From: JAGXRK01 sp963714415
GTDB taxonomy: Bacteria > Bacteroidota > Ignavibacteria > Ignavibacteriales > Ignavibacteriaceae
Reading direction: 5' to 3'
NCBI GenBank assembly: GCA_963714415.1
Contig: CAVQOL010000021.1
Coordinates: 1-64,000 of the forward strand
DNA length: 64,000 nt
Under the pieces are notes generated by a model that searched no databases, had not been told where the DNA came from, and saw nothing but the letters and a program-made list of their open reading frames with translations. Every line of letters begins with the position of its first letter. The stretch's first letter is position 1. A program made the translations under genes and the position numbers. This document shows positions 35,412 to 45,456 of this stretch, piece by piece.

Positions 35412-36712
35412 TCCCGCGTTATACATTGCCCGAAATGGGAAAAATTTGGGAAGACGAATTCAAGTTTAATACATGGTTAAAGATTGAAATCCTTGCTTGT
35501 GAAGCTCGTGCAAAGTTTAATGAAATCCCGAAAGAAGATGTAGAAGTAATAAAAAAGAAAGCACGCTTCGATGTAAATAAGATTTTAGAAATTGAAGAAA
35601 CTACTAAACACGATGTGATTGCTTTTCTAACAAATGTAGCTGAATATGTTGGTCCCGAATCCCGTCACATTCATTATGGAATGACTTCATCAGATATTCT
35701 TGATACTACTTTATCATTTCAGATGAAATCTGCCGGAGAAATATTATTAAAGCGATTATATCTTCTTAAAGATGAATTGAAGAAAAAAGCCATTGAACAT
35801 AAAGACACTATCTGTGTTGGACGTTCTCATGGAATTCATGCTGAACCAACAACGATGGGTTTGAAGTTTACTTTATGGTTTGAAGAATCTAAAAGAAATA
35901 TCGTAAGACTTAAAAACGCTATTAATTCAATTTCGGTTGGACAAATTTCAGGTGCTGTTGGCACTTTCGAACATCTTTCTCCAAAAGTTGAAGAATATGT
36001 TTGTGAAAAAATGGGTTTAAAAGCTGCTCCTGTTTCAACTCAGGTAATTCAACGAGACAGGCATGCTGAGTTTTTAACAACACTAGCAGTTATCGGTGCA
36101 TCTTTAGAAAAGATTGCAATTGAAATAAGACATCTTCAAAGAACAGAAGTTTTAGAAGCAGAAGAATATTTTTCCAAAGGTCAAAAAGGTTCTTCTGCAA
36201 TGCCACACAAAAGAAATCCTATTATAAGCGAAAGGATTACAGGTTTAGCACGAATTTTAAGAAGCAATTCAATTGCTGCTTTGGAAAATGTTGCTCTATG
36301 GCACGAGAGAGATATTTCACATTCTTCAGTAGAAAGAGTAATTGTTCCTGATAGCTGTATTGCTTTGGATTATATGCTTGATTTAGCAATCAAACTAATT
36401 AGTAATCTCATCATTTATCCGGATAATATGATTTCAAATTTAAATCTTACTCGCGGATTGATATTCTCACAAACTTTGCTTTTAAGATTAGTGAATAAAG
36501 GAATTTCAAGAGAAGAAGCTTATAAAATTGTACAAACTTGCGCTATGGACGTTTGGGCAGATAAAAATAAAAATCTGAAAGATGAACTTCTCAAATCTGA
36601 AGAAGTAAAAAAATATTTAAGTGTAGACGAGATAAATGAAATTTTTAATAGTGATCAGATGTTGAAAAATGTAGATTTTATTTATAACCGAACCATTTTT
36701 AAGGAAGATTGA
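35408..36712 (+). CDS. purB: adenylosuccinate lyase
   Basis: 434 residues. The fumarase/aspartase superfamily signature is GSSAMPHKRNP. HYGMTSSDILDT and SHGIHAEPTTMG supply catalytic His residues. The enzyme cleaves adenylosuccinate and SAICAR in purine synthesis, releasing fumarate. Its ATG overlaps the htrA stop (ATGA), and the peroxiredoxin gene follows after one base. Length fits the bacterial family. Confidence 0.94.
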   Translation: MIPRYTLPEMGKIWEDEFKFNTWLKIEILACEARAKFNEIPKEDVEVIKKKARFDVNKILEIEETTKHDVIAFLTNVAEYVGPESRHIHYGMTSSDILDTTLSFQMKSAGEILLKRLYLLKDELKKKAIEHKDTICVGRSHGIHAEPTTMGLKFTLWFEESKRNIVRLKNAINSISVGQISGAVGTFEHLSPKVEEYVCEKMGLKAAPVSTQVIQRDRHAEFLTTLAVIGASLEKIAIEIRHLQRTEVLEAEEYFSKGQKGSSAMPHKRNPIISERITGLARILRSNSIAALENVALWHERDISHSSVERVIVPDSCIALDYMLDLAIKLISNLIIYPDNMISNLNLTRGLIFSQTLLLRLVNKGISREEAYKIVQTCAMDVWADKNKNLKDELLKSEEVKKYLSVDEINEIFNSDQMLKNVDFIYNRTIFKED

Positions 36713-36713
36713 T

Positions 36714-37238
36714 ATGAGAATAAAATTTATAGTGAATTTGTTAACGATATTATTTTTTGCAATAATAATTACTTCTTGTGGTGGAAACGCTGATAATTTA
36801 ACTGAGAATGATTTAGCTCCTGATTTTACTCTCTCCGATGCTTTCGGTAAATCTTTTACATTGTCGGAATTAAGAGGAAATCCTGTTGTATTATATTTCT
36901 ATCCTAAAGCAAACACGCCGGGCTGCACAAGCCAAGCCTGCGGAATTAGAGACGCCTGGACTAAATTTCAAGAAAATGATATCAAAGTTTTGGGAATTAG
37001 TGTTGATTCAAAAGAATCAGTTGCTGAGTTTATTGAAGATAACAATTTAAATTTTCCTCTTCTTTCAGATGAAAATAAAGAAGTAAGCAAAACTTATGGA
37101 GTTCTTAATAATCTTGGGTTATCAAACAGAATTACCTTCATTATCGATAAAGACGGCACTATTGCAAAAATTATTCGTGATGTTGATATAGAAAATCACG
37201 CTGACGATATCTTCAATTACGCATCAACTCTGAAGTAA
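36714..37238 (+). CDS. bcp: BCP/AhpC-family peroxiredoxin, predicted lipoprotein
   Basis: 174 residues. A lipoprotein signal ends in the lipobox ITSC (Cys22). The thioredoxin-fold peroxiredoxin domain begins at APDFTLSD and carries the peroxidatic Cys in TPGCTSQAC, with a second Cys five residues on, as in atypical 2-Cys BCP proteins. It reduces peroxides with thioredoxin-like donors. Membrane anchoring outside the cytoplasm is less usual for BCP and would link it to envelope stress, fitting the htrA context. Confidence 0.87.
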   Translation: MRIKFIVNLLTILFFAIIITSCGGNADNLTENDLAPDFTLSDAFGKSFTLSELRGNPVVLYFYPKANTPGCTSQACGIRDAWTKFQENDIKVLGISVDSKESVAEFIEDNNLNFPLLSDENKEVSKTYGVLNNLGLSNRITFIIDKDGTIAKIIRDVDIENHADDIFNYASTLK

Positions 37239-37357
37239 AAGAAAAAATCGCTTCTCTTAAAATTAATTGATTATAAAGCCCTGGAATTTATTTTGGTGTT
37301 TTAAAGAGCTAAAATAAAATTTATTATTAAAATATTAATTAGAAATTATATTATTTA

Positions 37358-39455
37358 ATGAACAGCAAGATCGGTCAAACTATGAAATACGGATTACTCA
37401 CAGTGCTATTATTAGTATCTGCTTATATTTTTACAGCCAAATCAACAGTAGTAAAAGCAGATGATATTGCAATTTATGACTCGACAAACGTTATCGAACC
37501 AAAGAATTACTATAGTTTTGAGAACCAATTAATTACTACTATTCTTTCAAGATACCATTTTAGAAAACTTAATTTAAATGATTCATTATCATCAATTATA
37601 TACGATAATTATTTAACCTCTTTGGATTATGGTAAAGTATATTTTCTTAAATCGGACATAGATGAATTTGAAAAATATCAAAACAAAATTGATGATCTGC
37701 TTTTAGATGGAGATATTTCCTTCTTCTATGATGTTTTTAATATCTATCTGAAAAGAGTTAATGAAAGAGAAAATTATATTGAAACATTGCTTAATAATGA
37801 ATTCGATTTTTCTACTGATGAAGTTTTTATCTTAAAGAGAGACAGCATAAACTGGGCTGCGGATTTAGATGAACTTAATGACAGATGGAAAAAAAGAATT
37901 AAAAATGATGCGATAACTTATAAACTAAATGATAAAGATTGGGATTACATTCAAAGCACTTTGCTCAAGAGATACAAGAATTATGCAAAATTTCTTAATC
38001 AGTATAACTCTGAGGATGTCTTTCAGTTAGCAATGAATTCTTATACTCAATCAATTGACCCGCACACAAATTATTTGTCCCCAATTACCTCAGATAATTT
38101 TAAGATTGAGATGAGTCTTTCTCTAGAAGGAATTGGCGCAAGGCTTCAAGCAGAAGATGATTATACAAAAATAGTAGAAATTATTCCCGGCGGTCCTGCA
38201 TACAAAAGTAAGTCTTTAAATCCTGATGATAAAATAATAGCAGTAGCACAGGGAGAAGATGGTGAATTTGTTGACATAGTAGGCTGGAGAGTTACTGAAG
38301 CGGTTAAACTGATAAGAGGACCGAAAGGAACAACCGTTAAATTGCAAATAATTCCTTCCAAATCTGACGTAAATGGAAAGATAAAAGAAGTATCACTTGT
38401 TAGAGATAAAGTGAAAATAGAAGATCAATCGGCTAAAAAAGATGTGATTGAGATCATTGATGAAAATACACCACTAAGAATCGGTGTTATACAAATTCCA
38501 TCTTTCTATATCGACTTTGAAGGACAAAGAAATGGTGAAAAAGATTATAAGAGTACAACGCGTGATGTTAAAAATTTAATTACAGAGCTTAAATCAGAAA
38601 AAGTTGATGGCATAATTGTAGATTTAAGAAATAACGGAGGCGGGTCGCTTATTGAAGCAATTGAGTTGACAGGTTTATTTATTAAAGAGGGTCCGGTTGT
38701 TCAGGTCAAAAATTCCGATGGTTCAATTGAAATCGGTGACGATCCTGATCCTGATATTCATTATGATGGACCATTAGCCGTTATTGTTAACAGATTCAGT
38801 GCTTCTGCATCAGAAATATTTTCAGCAGCAATTCAGGACTATGGAAGAGGAATTATTTTAGGTGAACAGACTTTCGGAAAAGGAACGGTTCAAAATTTAA
38901 TTGATTTAAATCGTCTTTCTTCAAGACAAAAAGGTGAGCTTGGTCAGGTTAAATTAACCATTGCAAAATATTATCGGGTAAATGGCGGCAGTACACAGCA
39001 CTTAGGCGTAATTCCGGATATAACTTTCCCAAATTATTTTGAGGCTGATGAATTTGGAGAAAGCTCCGAAAAAAATGCTCTGCCCTGGGATCAGATCGAA
39101 TCATCTGAATATGAAATTTATTATGATCTCTCAAAATTCTTGCCTTTTCTTAAGAAAAAACATCAAACCCGTATGGCTGATAACATAGAATATCAACAAA
39201 TGCTTCAAGAGATTACGGAGTTTAGAGAAAATAGAAAAAGAAGCAGTTTATCTCTGAATCTTTCTCAACGCAGCCAAGAAAAACAGGAAGTAGAAGACAG
39301 AAAGTTTGCTCGTGAAAATGAATTGAGAAAGGCTAAAGGTCTAAAACTTCTTGAAAAAGGTGAAGTATGCTTCAAATGAAGAAGATGAAAAAGATTTTTT
39401 ATTGAGAGAATCAGCAAATATTCTTGCAGATTTTATTTTGCAGAAAGTCGGCTAA
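37358..39455 (+). CDS. prc: tail-specific protease (Prc/CtpA), late frameshift
   Basis: About 698 residues if the frame is restored. The N-terminal hydrophobic segment (residues about 10-27) is followed by the Tsp N-terminal helical domain. A PDZ domain follows (LEGIGARLQAEDDYTK, IIPGGPAYKS). The S41 protease core has the Ser-Lys dyad S483 (FSASASEI) and K508 (TFGKGTVQ). A C-terminal charged region follows. It degrades periplasmic proteins from their C-termini. The frame ends early at 39379 (KGEVCFK); one base change near 39368 would restore SNEEDEKDFLLRE and a stop at 39455. A downstream ATG at 37382 is an alternative start. Confidence 0.88.
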
Positions 39456-39457
39456 TT

Positions 39458-40183
39458 TTATTTTGTTATTTCTTTAAACAATTTAGTTTTTATTGCAGGT
39501 AAAATTGTTTCATTAAAAGGAAAATCAAGGTCAGTTTTGCAAAAGTAAACCATTGGTTTATACATTTTTTGTGAGTGAGCTACGAACTTGTCCATTAGTT
39601 CCTCGATGGAGGAATCCAGGAGCAAACTTGGAATGGATCTAAGTAAAGTAAATTTTATATTTTCTGTTGGATGATCATATGACCAACTGATAATCATTTC
39701 ATATAAGTAAATTTTTACAACTTCTTTTTTATTGTCTAAAACCACGAAATATCCTTTGCCTCTGTACTTTGCATCAGAATTAAGATGACTGATGGAAATA
39801 TCATCTTTTATAAAATCAAAAATTATTCTTGCTTCGCGAATTATGTACTCAACATTTTCTATTGCCCATTCAACATAGTGAATAAGCCTGTCAAGCTCTG
39901 TGCTTATATGTTGTGCTTTATCCTGTACAATTATCTGGTCTTCTATAAGAATTCCCTTTACCTCCCTTTCCAGCCAGCTTTTTGAACTGATATTTTCAAG
40001 TAAAAGGTCATCAAGTTTATCTTTCACAAGTTCAGATTCCTGAAGAACAGGATGAATTATATTTTTAGCCAATAATTCCCGCCATTCTTTTATTTTCCTT
40101 AAAAGAAGATATTGATTGGTTTCCCAATCAGAACCACAGGAGGTTAACTTTCTAATATCTATTTGAAGCATGGTATTTTTCAT
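39458..40183 (-). CDS. conserved-looking hypothetical cytoplasmic protein
   Basis: 241 residues, no signal peptide or TM segment. The middle (about residues 40-125) is helical and charged, with long amphipathic stretches (AQHISTELDRLIHYVEWAIE). The last third is mixed alpha/beta (YFVVLDNKKEVVKIYLYEM). I do not recognise a family. It converges on prc, two bases from the restored prc stop. Strong codon-like periodicity and length argue for a real gene. Confidence 0.6.
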   Translation of the reverse strand: MKNTMLQIDIRKLTSCGSDWETNQYLLLRKIKEWRELLAKNIIHPVLQESELVKDKLDDLLLENISSKSWLEREVKGILIEDQIIVQDKAQHISTELDRLIHYVEWAIENVEYIIREARIIFDFIKDDISISHLNSDAKYRGKGYFVVLDNKKEVVKIYLYEMIISWSYDHPTENIKFTLLRSIPSLLLDSSIEELMDKFVAHSQKMYKPMVYFCKTDLDFPFNETILPAIKTKLFKEITK

Positions 40184-40326
40184 TTTCTGCGGTTAGCCCA
40201 AATATTAAGCCAAGGTTTTATTAGAGTTTTTGATGTTTGGGAAGCGTGAATAAGTTAAATATTAGGCGATTTTTACATGTTACATGTCAAAAAGAAATGA
40301 TTTTATAATAAGGAAGGTAGAAAAGA

Positions 40327-40353
40327 AAAAGCAGGACTTTTAATCCTGCTTTT
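40327..40353 (-). terminator. terminator of the ALDH gene
   Basis: AAAGCAGGA...TCCTGCTTT hairpin with flanking A and T runs, downstream of the minus-strand aldehyde dehydrogenase. Confidence 0.75.
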
Positions 40354-40374
40354 AATATTGGAATTCGAAATACT

Positions 40375-41907
40375 CTAAATATCGAATTTGATACCCTGGG
40401 CAAGTGGAAGTTGAGTTCCAAAATTTATTGTATTAGTTTGTCTTCTCATATAGGCTTTCCACGCATCGGAACCTGATTCTCTGCCGCCGCCGGTTTCCTT
40501 CTCACCTCCAAAAGCACCACCAATTTCAGCCCCGGATGTGCCAATATTTACATTTGCGATGCCGCAATCCGAACCTTCTGCTGATAGAAATGCTTCAGCT
40601 TCGCGTAAGTTATTAGTAAAGATTGATGAAGATAATCCCTGAACTACTCCGTTCTGTATAGCGATTGCCTTATGGACATCACCGGAATATTTAATCAAAT
40701 ATAAAATAGGTGCAAATGTCTCTTCTTGAACTATTTCATAATGATTTTCAGCTTCAACCAATGCAGGAACAACGTAAGAACCGGATTTATATTCTTCACC
40801 TTTAAGCACTTCACCACCAAAAATAACTTTTCCGCCATCCTTTTTAACTTTTTCAAGAGCAACTGTGAATTCGTTAACAGCGCCTTTATCAATCAATGGT
40901 CCAACGTGGTTCTTCTGATCAAGTGGATTACCAATCTTTAATGATTTATATGCTTTTACCATAGATTCTTTTACTTTTTCATAAATTGATTCATGAATAA
41001 TCAATCTCCTTGTACTGGTACATCTCTGTCCCGCAGTTCCAACCGCGCCAAAGACAACAGCAGGAATTGCAATTTTAAGATCTGTATCAGGAGTAATTAT
41101 TATCGCATTGTTTCCTCCTAACTCAAGAATAGCTCGACCAAATCTCTTTGCAATAACTTCACCAGCATGTCTTCCAACTCTTGTTGAACCAGTAACAGAA
41201 ATTAATGGTATCCTTTTATCATTCAGAATCTGCTCACCAATTGTTGAACCACGTCCTACAATTAAAGTAAACACACCTTCCGGAACGTCATTATCGACTA
41301 AGACTTTCTGAATGATATTTTGTGTAGCAATTGCTGTTAGTGGAACCTTTGAAGAAGGTTTCCAGATATTTGTATCACCGCAAACTGCTGCAATCATCGC
41401 ATTCCAGGACCAGACAGCAACCGGAAAATTGAAAGCAGAAATAGTACAAACAACTCCCAGAGGATGATATTGATCATACATTCTATGTAAAGGTCTTTCG
41501 GAATGCGTAGTAAAACCATAGAGCTGACGTGATTGACCAACAGCAAAATCACAAATGTCAATCATTTCCTGAACTTCACCTAAACCTTCCTGAAGACTTT
41601 TGCCCATTTCAAATGAAACAAGTGTACCTAATTCCTGTTTAAATTCTCTGAGACGATTTCCAATTTGTCTGACTATTTCCCCGCGTTTTGGAGCAGGCAT
41701 CATTCTCCATTTAATAAAAGCTTCGTGAGCAGTTTGAACTACTTTTTCATAATCTGCTTCAGAAGCCTGATAGACCGAAGCAATAAATTCACCCGTTGCC
41801 GGAGAATAAATTTTTAATTCGTCCTGATCTTTAGTTTCAAGCCATTTAGTTCCGGTGCTGGCTCCGAAATTTTTTTCTTTTATTCCCAGTTTCTTTAAGA
41901 ATTCCAT
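40375..41907 (-). CDS. ALDH7-type aldehyde dehydrogenase (aminoadipate semialdehyde dehydrogenase-like)
   Basis: 510 residues of the NAD(P)-dependent aldehyde dehydrogenase fold: N160 in AFNFP, E262 in LELGGNN, nucleophile C296 in GQRCTSTRR. The set PLHRMYDQYHPLG, AFNFPVAVWSWN and GGEKETGGGRESGSDAWK is characteristic of the antiquitin (ALDH7) family. ALDH7A1 oxidises 2-aminoadipate 6-semialdehyde to 2-aminoadipate. The saccharopine-pathway genes that make this aldehyde are 0.8 kb away across the Rrf2-family gene, so the same reaction is inferred. It is transcribed after the regulator gene (14-base gap). Confidence 0.88.
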   Translation of the reverse strand: MEFLKKLGIKEKNFGASTGTKWLETKDQDELKIYSPATGEFIASVYQASEADYEKVVQTAHEAFIKWRMMPAPKRGEIVRQIGNRLREFKQELGTLVSFEMGKSLQEGLGEVQEMIDICDFAVGQSRQLYGFTTHSERPLHRMYDQYHPLGVVCTISAFNFPVAVWSWNAMIAAVCGDTNIWKPSSKVPLTAIATQNIIQKVLVDNDVPEGVFTLIVGRGSTIGEQILNDKRIPLISVTGSTRVGRHAGEVIAKRFGRAILELGGNNAIIITPDTDLKIAIPAVVFGAVGTAGQRCTSTRRLIIHESIYEKVKESMVKAYKSLKIGNPLDQKNHVGPLIDKGAVNEFTVALEKVKKDGGKVIFGGEVLKGEEYKSGSYVVPALVEAENHYEIVQEETFAPILYLIKYSGDVHKAIAIQNGVVQGLSSSIFTNNLREAEAFLSAEGSDCGIANVNIGTSGAEIGGAFGGEKETGGGRESGSDAWKAYMRRQTNTINFGTQLPLAQGIKFDI

Positions 41908-41921
41908 AACAACCTCACATA

Positions 41922-42344
41922 TTAGTTTGAATTAATTTTGTTAATTATAGATTTAAGAGTAATATTTTTCATTTCATTTTCTATTGTCACTTGAATGTCA
42001 GCGAACAGATCAAGAAAAAAAATATTAAATTTCTGATTATTCTTTGATTCACCAGATGTTCCTGTATTTACATCGAGATGAAAAGCTTTTCGATCTTCAA
42101 TTGCACAATAAATTTCCTGCAGGTTAATTTTATCGGGATCTTTCTTTAAGGTAAATCCACCGTTAGTGCCTTTAGCACTTTCGACAATTTCGCTTTTTAC
42201 AAGAAAAGAAAGGATTTTCCTCAACTTTGAAGCATTTATACCAGTATGATTGGATATATCTGAACTATTCTTCGGTTCAGGAAAGACTGCTGCCAAATAG
42301 CTTAATGCTTTTACTGCAGTTGAAAGTTTGGTGGAAGCGGACAT
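41922..42344 (-). CDS. Rrf2-family transcriptional regulator
   Basis: 140 residues. The winged helix-turn-helix (STAVKALSYLAAV, SSDISNHTGINASKLRKILS, GGFTLKKDPDKI) is of Rrf2 type. The three-Cys cluster that binds Fe-S in IscR is absent; there is only one Cys, in YCAIED, so redox sensing through a cluster is unlikely. It precedes the ALDH gene and is divergent from the saccharopine genes. This suggests it controls both sides of the lysine degradation locus. Confidence 0.78.
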   Translation of the reverse strand: MSASTKLSTAVKALSYLAAVFPEPKNSSDISNHTGINASKLRKILSFLVKSEIVESAKGTNGGFTLKKDPDKINLQEIYCAIEDRKAFHLDVNTGTSGESKNNQKFNIFFLDLFADIQVTIENEMKNITLKSIINKINSN

Positions 42345-42672
42345 AATTCTTTAATTTGTTACGGTAAGTGTAACTAATTAAATATTAATAATCAATTGTA
42401 AGATATCAACTAATTAAAAATTTTGGTGAAATAAATTAGTTTTTTCTTTTGAAAAAACAGAAGTAAATGTTTACTTTTGTAAGCAATTTTAAATTTAATA
42501 ATGACAATTCTTTATACTTTCTACATATACTCGGGGGAAAAAAATCTTCGGAGCTATTTTATTTCCAGCTTCGAAAATGTTTTTTAATAATTTGTTTCTT
42601 CTCTATTTCTCTTTTTTCACAAATAAAACTAATTCTTCTAGCATTAATTCTAAAATTATTAAAGGATTTTAA
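42345..42672. promoter_or_regulatory. divergent control region of the lysine degradation locus
   Basis: There is no supported gene in these 328 bases. The word AACTAATTAA occurs at about 42369 and 42408, and AATTAGTT in the opposite sense at 42434. GTTAC and GTAAC half-sites flank about 42359-42375. A separate palindrome AAGTAAATGTTTACTT is at 42461-42476. These are candidate operators for the Rrf2-type regulator. A short open frame at 42467-42676 has no coding features and is not called. Confidence 0.45.
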
Positions 42673-43983
42673 ATGATCATTGGAATAAGACGGGCAGATA
42701 AAAATAAATGGGAAAAACGTGTCCCCTTGATTCCCGATGATATTGCATATCTAAAGCAAAAATTTGGTATTCAAACTCTTATCCAGCCATCTGAAATCAG
42801 AGCCTTTACTAATGATCAGTATCAAGAAGCAGGAGCGGAAGTTATAGAGGATATCCAAAGAGCCAATACAATTTTTGCAGTCAAAGAAATACCATTGCAT
42901 TTTTATCGAGAGGGCAAGACTTATATATTTTTCTCTCATACAATTAAGGGGCAATCTTACAATATGCCTTTACTTAAAAAGATGATGGAATTGAAATGTA
43001 ATTTAATAGATTATGAGAGAATTGTTGATGAATCAAACAAGCGATTGATATTTTTCGGAAAGTATGCTGGTATTGCGGGAATGATAGAAACGCTTCATGC
43101 CTTAGGACAAAAACTAAAGTTAAAAGGTTATAAAACTCCAATTGAAAAAATTAAGCAAGCATATATGTATAGCTCTATAGAAGAAGTGAAACAGGTCTTA
43201 AGCGAAATCGGTGATCAAATTAGAACTGAAGGAATAGCAGAAGATTTACAGCCTCTGGTAGTTGGGTTTGCTGGATATGGAAATGTATCAAAGGGAGCAC
43301 AAGAAGTATTGGATATTCTTCCAGTAAAATCTATTAAGCCGGAAGAACTTAAAAATGTAAATCAAATTTCTAAAAAAGAAAAAACGAATAATTTATTTAA
43401 AGTTGTTTTTGAAGAAAAACATATTGCAAAACCCAAAAAAGGAACTTTTAAACTTCAGGAGTATTATGATCATCCTGAGAATTATGAAGGAAAATTTGAA
43501 GAATACATTCCCTATTTAACTGTACTTGTTAACTGTATTTATTGGACAGAAAAGTATCCAAGATTATTAACAAAGAATTTTTTAAGTAGTGATAGTTATA
43601 TAAATTCTGAAAAGAAACTCATGGTAGTTGGTGATATTTCCTGCGATATAGACGGCTCAATTGAAATAACAAACAAAGCTACAGATCCGGGTAATGCTTT
43701 TTACACATATTTCCCGGATAATGACTCATATAAAGATGGAATTCAACAAGATGGTATAACTATAATGGCTGTTGACAACCTACCTTGTGAGTTACCGAAA
43801 GATTCTTCAAAAGAATTTTCTTCTACATTAAAAAATTATGTTAACGAAATTGTAAATGCAGATTTTAATAAATCATACGAAGAGCTTTCTCTTCCTTATC
43901 CAATTAAGAAAGCATTAGTTCTCCAGAACGGAGAATTAACTAAAGATTATCTCTATTTAAACAAATATTTATCTAAGGTGTAA
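42673..43983 (+). CDS. lysine-ketoglutarate reductase (saccharopine-forming)
   Basis: 436 residues. Family text is IGIRRADKNKWEKRVPLIPDD, AVKEIPLHFYREGKTYIFFSHT, IDYERIVDE, FFGKYAGIAGMIETLH, and VVGFAGYGNVSKGAQEVLD (Rossmann nucleotide site). This is the LKR domain known from the plant/animal bifunctional aminoadipic semialdehyde synthase. It condenses lysine with 2-oxoglutarate to saccharopine using NADPH. The next gene, two bases on, is saccharopine dehydrogenase, so here the two enzymes are separate polypeptides in one operon. Confidence 0.9.
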   Translation: MIIGIRRADKNKWEKRVPLIPDDIAYLKQKFGIQTLIQPSEIRAFTNDQYQEAGAEVIEDIQRANTIFAVKEIPLHFYREGKTYIFFSHTIKGQSYNMPLLKKMMELKCNLIDYERIVDESNKRLIFFGKYAGIAGMIETLHALGQKLKLKGYKTPIEKIKQAYMYSSIEEVKQVLSEIGDQIRTEGIAEDLQPLVVGFAGYGNVSKGAQEVLDILPVKSIKPEELKNVNQISKKEKTNNLFKVVFEEKHIAKPKKGTFKLQEYYDHPENYEGKFEEYIPYLTVLVNCIYWTEKYPRLLTKNFLSSDSYINSEKKLMVVGDISCDIDGSIEITNKATDPGNAFYTYFPDNDSYKDGIQQDGITIMAVDNLPCELPKDSSKEFSSTLKNYVNEIVNADFNKSYEELSLPYPIKKALVLQNGELTKDYLYLNKYLSKV

Positions 43984-43985
43984 AA

Positions 43986-45311
43986 ATGAAAAACGTGTTA
44001 GTGCTAGGTGCAGGGTTAGTCAGTAAACCAGGTGTAAGATATTTACTTAATCAAAAAAATATTTTTGTTACTGTTGCTTCAAGGACAGTAAGTAAAGCAG
44101 AAAATCTAATTGAGGGTTTCCCTAACGGTAAGGCTGTTCAGGTAAATGTTCAGGATGAAGCTCAATTATCAAATTTGATAGAAAAAAATGACATAATAGT
44201 CAGTCTTCTGCCTTGGGTACATCATCTAAAGGTAGCAAATTTGTGTCTTAAGTATAATAAACATATGGCCACAACTTCTTATGTAAGTGATGATATGCAA
44301 AAACTTCATGAAGAAGCAACAAAGAAAAACCTTCTCTTCTTAAACGAACTCGGAGTTGATCCGGGCATTGACCACATGTCTGCTATGAAGATTATTGATG
44401 AAGTTTATGAAGAGGGCGGAAAAGTACTTCATTTTTATTCTTACTGTGGCGGTCTTCCTGCTCCTGAAGATAATGATAATCCGTTCGGTTATAAATTTTC
44501 GTGGAGTCCAAAAGGCGTCGTTCTTGCATCAAAAAATTCTGCAAAATTCCTGGAGAATGGTAAGAACGTTGAAATCGAGGGCAAAAATTTATTCCTTAAT
44601 TACAGGATTGACGAAGTAAAAGGTCTAGGCAAATTTGAAGTTTATCCCAATCGTAATTCCCTTCCCTACAAAGATCTCTATAATCTTAAAGATGCTCTAA
44701 CAGTTATGAGAGGAACTTACAGAAATTTAGGTTGGTGTGATACTTTGAAAAAAATGGTTGATCTTGGTTTGATTAATGAAGAAAAAAAGAGCAGTCTAAA
44801 AGGAATTACTTACAGGAAAATGATAGCTGATATAATTGGTGAAAAAGATGATTCCAATTTAGAAGAGAAGGTTGCTAAAAAACTCAATCTGGAAACGAAC
44901 TCGGAAATTTTGAAAAGATTTGAATGGTTAGGATTATTCAGCGATAAAAAAGTAAATGACTTTGATAATATATTGGATATTCTAAGCGAATTACTCCAGG
45001 AAAAATTAGTCTTTAAAAACAAAGAAAAAGACATGATTATTCTTCAGCATAAATTTACGGTAGAGAACGCCGATAAAACCAAAGACTTGGTTACATCAAC
45101 ACTAATTGACTTTGGTGAAGCATTAAAAGAATCATCAATGGCGCGAACTGTAAGTTTACCGTTAGCTATTGGAGTAAGGTTTATGGCTGAAGGTAAATTC
45201 AATTTGACCGGAGTGCAGATTCCAGTTCACAAGCAGATTTACGAACCTGTTTTGAAAGAGCTCGAAACGCTCGGTATAAAAATGGATGAAAAGAAATTCA
45301 AATTAAATTAA
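43986..45311 (+). CDS. saccharopine dehydrogenase (glutamate-forming)
   Basis: 441 residues. The N-terminal Rossmann motif is VLVLGAGLVSKPGVRYLL. SLLPWVHHLKVA, LNELGVDPGIDHMSAM and YCGGLPAPEDNDNPFGYKFS are hallmark saccharopine dehydrogenase/reductase segments, followed by the C-terminal domain with GVQIPVHK. The reaction is saccharopine to glutamate and 2-aminoadipate 6-semialdehyde with NAD+. It is coupled to LKR upstream; a terminator follows at 45409. The product is the expected substrate of the ALDH at 40375. Confidence 0.92.
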   Translation: MKNVLVLGAGLVSKPGVRYLLNQKNIFVTVASRTVSKAENLIEGFPNGKAVQVNVQDEAQLSNLIEKNDIIVSLLPWVHHLKVANLCLKYNKHMATTSYVSDDMQKLHEEATKKNLLFLNELGVDPGIDHMSAMKIIDEVYEEGGKVLHFYSYCGGLPAPEDNDNPFGYKFSWSPKGVVLASKNSAKFLENGKNVEIEGKNLFLNYRIDEVKGLGKFEVYPNRNSLPYKDLYNLKDALTVMRGTYRNLGWCDTLKKMVDLGLINEEKKSSLKGITYRKMIADIIGEKDDSNLEEKVAKKLNLETNSEILKRFEWLGLFSDKKVNDFDNILDILSELLQEKLVFKNKEKDMIILQHKFTVENADKTKDLVTSTLIDFGEALKESSMARTVSLPLAIGVRFMAEGKFNLTGVQIPVHKQIYEPVLKELETLGIKMDEKKFKLN

Positions 45312-45406
45312 ATTTCTTAACAACTTGAAGGGGGTTTGCAATTTATTGAAAAAGTTCTTAGAATTATATTGTCCTAAAAAAATATAAGGATATAAACTAC
45401 TTGCCG

Positions 45407-45436
45407 GGAGCGGCTCCTTTTTGGAGCCGTTCCTGT
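45407..45436 (+). terminator. terminator of the saccharopine operon
   Basis: GGAGCGGCTCC, TTTTT, GGAGCCGTTCC (one G-T pair) followed by TGTTTT: a strong 11-bp stem about 95 bases after the saccharopine dehydrogenase stop. Confidence 0.8.
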
Positions 45437-45456
45437 TTTAAACTATTTTTGAAGTA

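Noticed and set aside
42467..42676. 69-codon open frame upstream of LKR
   Set aside because: It has low-complexity hydrophobic text and no ribosome site, and it overlaps the LKR start; the region reads better as control DNA.
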